A stretch of 64,000 nucleotides of DNA from Plectrocnemia conspersa. Its lineage: Eukaryota > Arthropoda > Insecta > Trichoptera > Polycentropodidae. The position numbers and the translations under genes are program-made. Below, one piece after another: positions 60,180 through 64,000 of this stretch (the stretch's first letter is position 1; each line of letters opens with the position of its first letter). The DNA is taken from positions 1,054,001 to 1,118,000 of the forward strand of contig VTFK01000008.1 of assembly GCA_009617715.1 (NCBI GenBank). The letters are read 5' to 3'. The notes under the pieces are model-generated. The model was not told the DNA's origin, did no database searches, and saw only the letters and a list, made by a program, of their open reading frames with translations.

Positions 60180-62550
60180 ATTAAAAATACATTCAAAGGA
60201 TAACTTTTGCGACCACATAGATAAACGCATGATGGTTGATTGTGCTGAAGACTATAATAAATAAATGCATTCCTCAAATGATCACCATCAACATTAGGAG
60301 GAAATAAATAATAAGAAAATATCTATAGTTAAACTTTAACATATTCATAGATAAAAGATTAATTTTGTTAAAAGAAATTGTAAAATACTCAATTTATGTA
60401 ATAATAACATTTTTTTCAAAAATATAACATGCAAATGAGATTATTAAGAAATTATAATTAAAATATCCGAATGTTTGCTTTCTCGCAGCACAAACACAGA
60501 AGACTGCTTTCTATAAGTTTTGTATGTTTACAATACAATAAAGTAATAAATATTATAAAATGTATAGTACTTTTTAATCAACGTGTGTTTTAAATGAATC
60601 TAATGTTATTATTTATTCAGTGTATTTAAAAGCACAGGTAAAAAATCCAACGTTATATGTGAAACAAATATTGATTTTTATTTTATATTAAAAATAAATT
60701 ACGCCTTCTATGATATTTTAGCATTATGAGTATGTATCTATTTTGATAATTAATACGTAAGTCACTTTTCATTATTAATTAATAACAGATGGTCGCATTT
60801 TGCCGAGAACATAATCAAAGTGACATTCATTATTAGCAAGTTTGTTGAAATTAACTTATTAGTATGCAAGAGAAATATAAAAATTGTGTTTATATGCTGA
60901 TGTATTTTGACAGCAAGCCTTCGTTTCATATTTTTATTAAAACAGATATTTCAATCTGAATGGTAAGAATAGAATGAGAATTGAAACGAATACATGTTGT
61001 GAATATATTACAATCTCTTTTCGATTAGATGAAATTGCACTATAGCAGTTCAAGATTGAAATGTGATGTTTCTTTTAAGACACGTGTATGTGTATCAAAC
61101 GAACTATTTTTTATTGTAATATTTATGATTTAGTATATTTTATTAAATAATTAAATTAAAAATGGCTTATTATAAATTATTTATACAACAATGGCTATAC
61201 GTCTCTAGAATCAGTGCAAACGTTGCTTTTTTATTTTTTTTAGCAACTGAAATTCACATTATAGTGAAATAAAAAGATTTTTGATTTTTTTTCAGAAAAT
61301 GTTAATTTTAAATAAATTAGTTAAAACGTTTAATGAGTGAACAAAATTTCATTAAAAAGGTTAATCCAACTTCAGTTTCCAAATTTTTTTGAAAAAAAAA
61401 ACACAAATTTATAGATTTCTTATTTTTTTTATTAATCGAACATTTGTTATGTTTCGTTAATTATGAAAAATAATAATAATTAAAAAGCTGTCTCTGGATC
61501 TTTTTCAGCAGCCGATCCTTTCAATGACTTTTTCGTACATTTAGGGCGAAATCTAGGCTATAACTTGGCGGATGTTGATTTTTAGGTGCTCAAACGGTTC
61601 GGGTTTGTCGGCGTATACACGATTTGGAGTTCTAATATATCGATTTATTTCAAGGGTTTATAAATTTGTAAAGCACATTTTTCCAATTGCCGATTTCTAC
61701 TCGAAAAGTTTGTAGGATTCTGTACAATATTTATTTAGCAACAACGACAAACACATGCTGATATAAATTAGCTATTGCTTCTTTATTATATCGTTAATAT
61801 CTTTATTATATAAAAGCTATCAAAAACTTGGTGCCAAAAAAATGAGTAGGCGCCAATTTTTAATAACATACATATCAATAATCTCGTCCATTGGAATCCA
61901 AATGATTATATTAAAAAAAGGTTTTCTTCTTTAAATCTTTATTCTCAACTTTTGTAAAATAATATTTTCTATATTTTTCAATAATCATAATTTTGTAATA
62001 GAGAACAATAGAGGAGGGATTAACGTTTACACGCATGTGGTTTACCTTTTAGAAGCAGCCCTAGAAGAAATACGTATTTTTGCAGAGACAAGTACCTTGC
62101 ATGAAGAACTTTATTTTTTTAAGTTTAGGATTTTATTTTAGAGAAACTTTTTTTAAGATTTAAAAACAATTTATTTTGATATTTTATACATTCTTTTAAC
62201 AATTTTAGTATTTAAAAATCATTCAGCAGCGTGTTCGATATTACCCCAAACCATAAAAATAAATAAAAGTATGGTAGCTATTTGCAGCTATTAAACTTTT
62301 ATCCTTTATTTTGATTCAATATTTTCAACCAAATTAAATATTTTAAAATATATAGAAAACGAAGCGGGGAAGAAAAGTTAAAAAATTTATAAGCGATATA
62401 AAATAACTTTTTTTTTATTTTATTCAATAATATTGAAAATATATTAATATTATGATGATATTATTTATATATACATATTTTTTTATGATAAAAATGATCT
62501 AAATTAAAAGGTTAAAACTTACAATAAATAAGATGTATTTATATGAAACA
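60180..62550. other. AT-rich intergenic spacer
   Basis: Nothing is recognised apart from a small GC-richer patch near 61490-61640 that has no coding frame. Confidence 0.4.
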
Positions 62551-62569
62551 TGCGGCAAATATTGCATAG

Positions 62570-62701
62570 GTGCTTTATCGAAACGGGTTTACGGTGAACT
62601 GTCAAATGTCAAAATTGTTCCTCCCACTCCGGCGGGAGTAGCTCCAGTAAATCTAGAAATGTCCTTCGTTCAATTAATAATGTAATATTCTCAACAATAT
62701 T
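62570..62701 (+). promoter_or_regulatory. Promoter/leader region of the gene starting at 62702
   Basis: A short GC-richer stretch directly upstream of the start codon includes GTCAAATGTCAAAA and the imperfect hairpin CTCCGGCGGGAG. There is no TATA box, which fits a housekeeping-type promoter (inference). Confidence 0.4.
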
Positions 62702-62752
62702 ATGGAATCTAAAACAAACATTTATCATCTTTGGATACAGTACACGACGCAG
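62702..62752 (+). CDS. Unidentified multi-exon gene, exon 1
   Basis: The first coding exon starts at ATG 62702 and gives MESKTNIYHLWIQYTTQ, ending in phase 0 at CAG|GTAATA. The next exon follows after a 126-bp intron (62753-62878). The reading frame across this and the next two exons joins without a stop, which supports a real gene. Its product is discussed with exon 2. Confidence 0.7.
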
Positions 62753-62878
62753 GTAATAAACACAACAATTTAGCGCTCATTAACGCGAGTACGTTGCGCA
62801 AACTAAAAAGCGATTATCTGATTCATAATTTATATAATGCTATGTTTGTTCAATTTTGATTATAATTTGTCTGTATAG

Positions 62879-63076
62879 AATGAGGAGAAATACTTTTGGC
62901 AGTTTGTCAATGGTTTTGTGGATATATGGGAGAAACAATGCGGAATCGACTACGTCAATCCACCGTTGTGGTCTCAAATCAAACCCGACAGTGTGCCCAT
63001 TTTGGCTAAATTACCTGATGAATTGCTGGCTGCGATCGGAAAGTTTCTATACATATCAAAAGAAAAATGTGAAAAA
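62879..63076 (+). CDS. Unidentified multi-exon gene, exon 2 (possibly ataxin-10-like)
   Basis: This is a 66-codon exon between acceptor TCTGTATAG and donor GAAAAA|GTATAT, phase 0 at both ends. It reads NEEKYFWQFVNGFVDIWEKQ, CGIDYVNPPLWSQIKPDSVP, ILAKLPDELLAAIGKFLYIS, KEKCEK. Two amphipathic helices rich in aromatic and leucine residues suggest an alpha-helical N-terminal domain. With the LFRCL motif in exon 3, the layout recalls the N-terminus of ataxin-10 (armadillo-like), but this is a weak resemblance from memory. An alternative long frame from ATG 62856 is a shifted-frame shadow. Confidence 0.7.
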
Positions 63077-63147
63077 GTATATTCACGACTTTATTATTTT
63101 ATTGTATACAATAGAATATATTTTTAATATGAAAACATATCTTTAAG

Positions 63148-63258
63148 AATTCCTCATTGAGTTTGCATGACTTAGATGAAGTCAATTTATTGTTTCGGTG
63201 CCTATTTATCATTTGTCGAAACTTTGATAACATTCCACTGATAGCTTCTTGTGATTAT
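63148..63258 (+). CDS. Unidentified multi-exon gene, exon 3, gene continues past window
   Basis: A 71-bp intron (63077-63147) precedes 37 codons: NSSLSLHDLDEVNLLFRCLF then IICRNFDNIPLIASCDY, up to a perfect donor GTGAGT at 63259. The leucine-rich LLFRCLFIICRNF helix resembles armadillo-type repeats and the FRCLRNAC region of ataxin-10. If the donor is not used, the frame continues VSLSEPIAAGCINK to a stop near 63326. No following exon is clear before 64000, so the gene is taken as partial. Confidence 0.6.
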
Positions 63259-63442
63259 GTGAGTTTATCGGAGCCTATTGCCGCTGGATGTATAAATAAG
63301 GTTGTATGCTTTACAATTTATTGGTGAATATGAAATGTAGGATTTTTATCACATACATATAGTGGCTGCTAATTAATCGGACACTTGCGAATTTTTCATC
63401 ATCATTATGCAATAAGTTTGAAAGTGAAGAAGCAATATTTAT

Positions 63443-63535
63443 TTATTTATTTATTGTAAATCTTCCGTTACATTACAGACAATAGTTAAGTAAGTTGTGA
63501 GACACCAGACTAAAATCAAAGACTAAAACAGTGAC
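63443..63535 (-). mobile_element. LINE 3' tail with (TTTA)n tail
   Basis: On the minus strand, AGTCTGGTGTCTCACAACTT leads to GTAACGGAAGATTTACAATA and ends in four to five AAAT units, the poly-A-like tail. It lies downstream of exon 3, probably in the next intron. Confidence 0.6.
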
Positions 63536-63551
63536 ATAGTTTTTTATTCTT

Positions 63552-63662
63552 AATTATTAATCCCAATATTTATCAGTGAGATTAGAAAAATTTGGGTAAA
63601 ATTAATCTGGGATAATTTATTGGAATTACAATTATATAATAATTAATAATTTAAATCTTTCA
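63552..63662 (-). mobile_element. SINE family A, minus-strand fragment
   Basis: Reverse-complemented, it reads AATTATTATATAATTGTAAT, then TTTTTCTAATCTCACTGATA and AATATTGGGATTAATAATTA, the internal block order of the copy at 58940. It directly follows a LINE tail in the same orientation. Confidence 0.6.
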
Positions 63663-64000
63663 GACACAAAAGAGATTGAAAAATGAGTACAATTATATTG
63701 TTCAGTGGTGCTAAATGGTAGAAATTTTTACCAGTGAATAATGTTTATGGTTACATCTTTGAAAGGGTCTCATAACGTCCATTGCTAACGTTTATGAGAT
63801 TTTTAACTCCTGGATGTTCTCATTTCACGATTTATATCTAGGGTTGATTTATAAAGCATCTTCTTCAATGTTATTATGTAGAATCCCCTACAAAATTGAT
63901 TAAACCAATTGAAAGCTGTCCTTAATTATTATTAAATCTGGAATTTACTAGTTTAACTAGTATTTTTAACAAAAACCACAAGTCTTATGCGGTTGTCTTT

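Noticed and set aside
62856..63146. 96-codon frame starting at ATG 62856
   Set aside because: It is in a different frame from the well-supported exon 2 and overlaps its acceptor and both splice sites.
63663..63713. Fourth exon of the 62702 gene after TTTCAG at 63662
   Set aside because: The frame is only 16 codons, the acceptor lies at the edge of a SINE fragment, and the peptide shows no continuation of the helical pattern.
1..64000. CRISPR array, operon, phage or other prokaryotic system
   Set aside because: Base composition, introns, poly(A) signals, SINE/LINE content and gene identities all indicate an insect nuclear genome. No regularly spaced short direct repeats with unique spacers were seen.

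Overview
The window is eukaryotic and very AT-rich, with small exons, GT-AG introns, AATAAA poly(A) signals, tRNA-derived SINEs, LINE fossils and hAT DNA transposons. It reads as a gene-poor stretch of insect genome. A neuropeptide precursor encodes QVTFSRDWNP-GKR, the adipokinetic hormone/corazonin-related peptide (ACP). I recall that exact decapeptide from beetles such as Tribolium, so Coleoptera is the best guess (inference).

Layout. Positions 1-17064 hold no convincing exon of a recognised gene. They look like a long intron or upstream territory of the NK6-family homeobox gene (HGTX/Nkx6), whose terminal coding exon lies at 17065-17259 (+). This stretch contains several GC-richer islands that may be enhancers, a Jockey-like LINE fossil (5740-7765) and an eight-unit tandem array (9840-11050). 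Downstream of HGTX come its 3' UTR, a ~180 bp-period tandem array (18640-19720) and a CpG-rich island with three adjacent palindromes (21405-21740). From 22000 to 56000 there is mostly AT-rich DNA with scattered islands, transposon fossils, a complete non-autonomous hAT element with target-site duplication (32458-32901), a hAT transposase fossil (43435-44560) and a second LINE fossil (46870-48000). A few isolated coding-like exons occur there that I cannot name (29587-29806, 49002-49213, 54449-54541, and weaker ones at 26376, 29048 and 31519).

The right end holds two better-defined genes. The ACP gene is on the minus strand (56355 to about 58341). It has a TATA box and initiator, a 5' UTR exon, an exon with signal peptide plus peptide, and a separate terminal exon 1.6 kb away; the predicted precursor has 93 residues. 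On the plus strand, 62702 begins a multi-exon gene (at least three phase-0 exons) that runs out of the window. It may be an armadillo-type protein such as ataxin-10, but that is tentative.

The genes do not form an operon or shared pathway: one is a developmental transcription factor, one a neuropeptide, and the rest are unrelated or unidentified. No prokaryotic system, CRISPR array or convincing intact tRNA gene was seen. The most distinctive items are the intact ACP gene model, the ATG-less exons, the palindrome cluster at 21.4 kb, and the perfect 16-bp inverted repeat just upstream of the homeobox exon.
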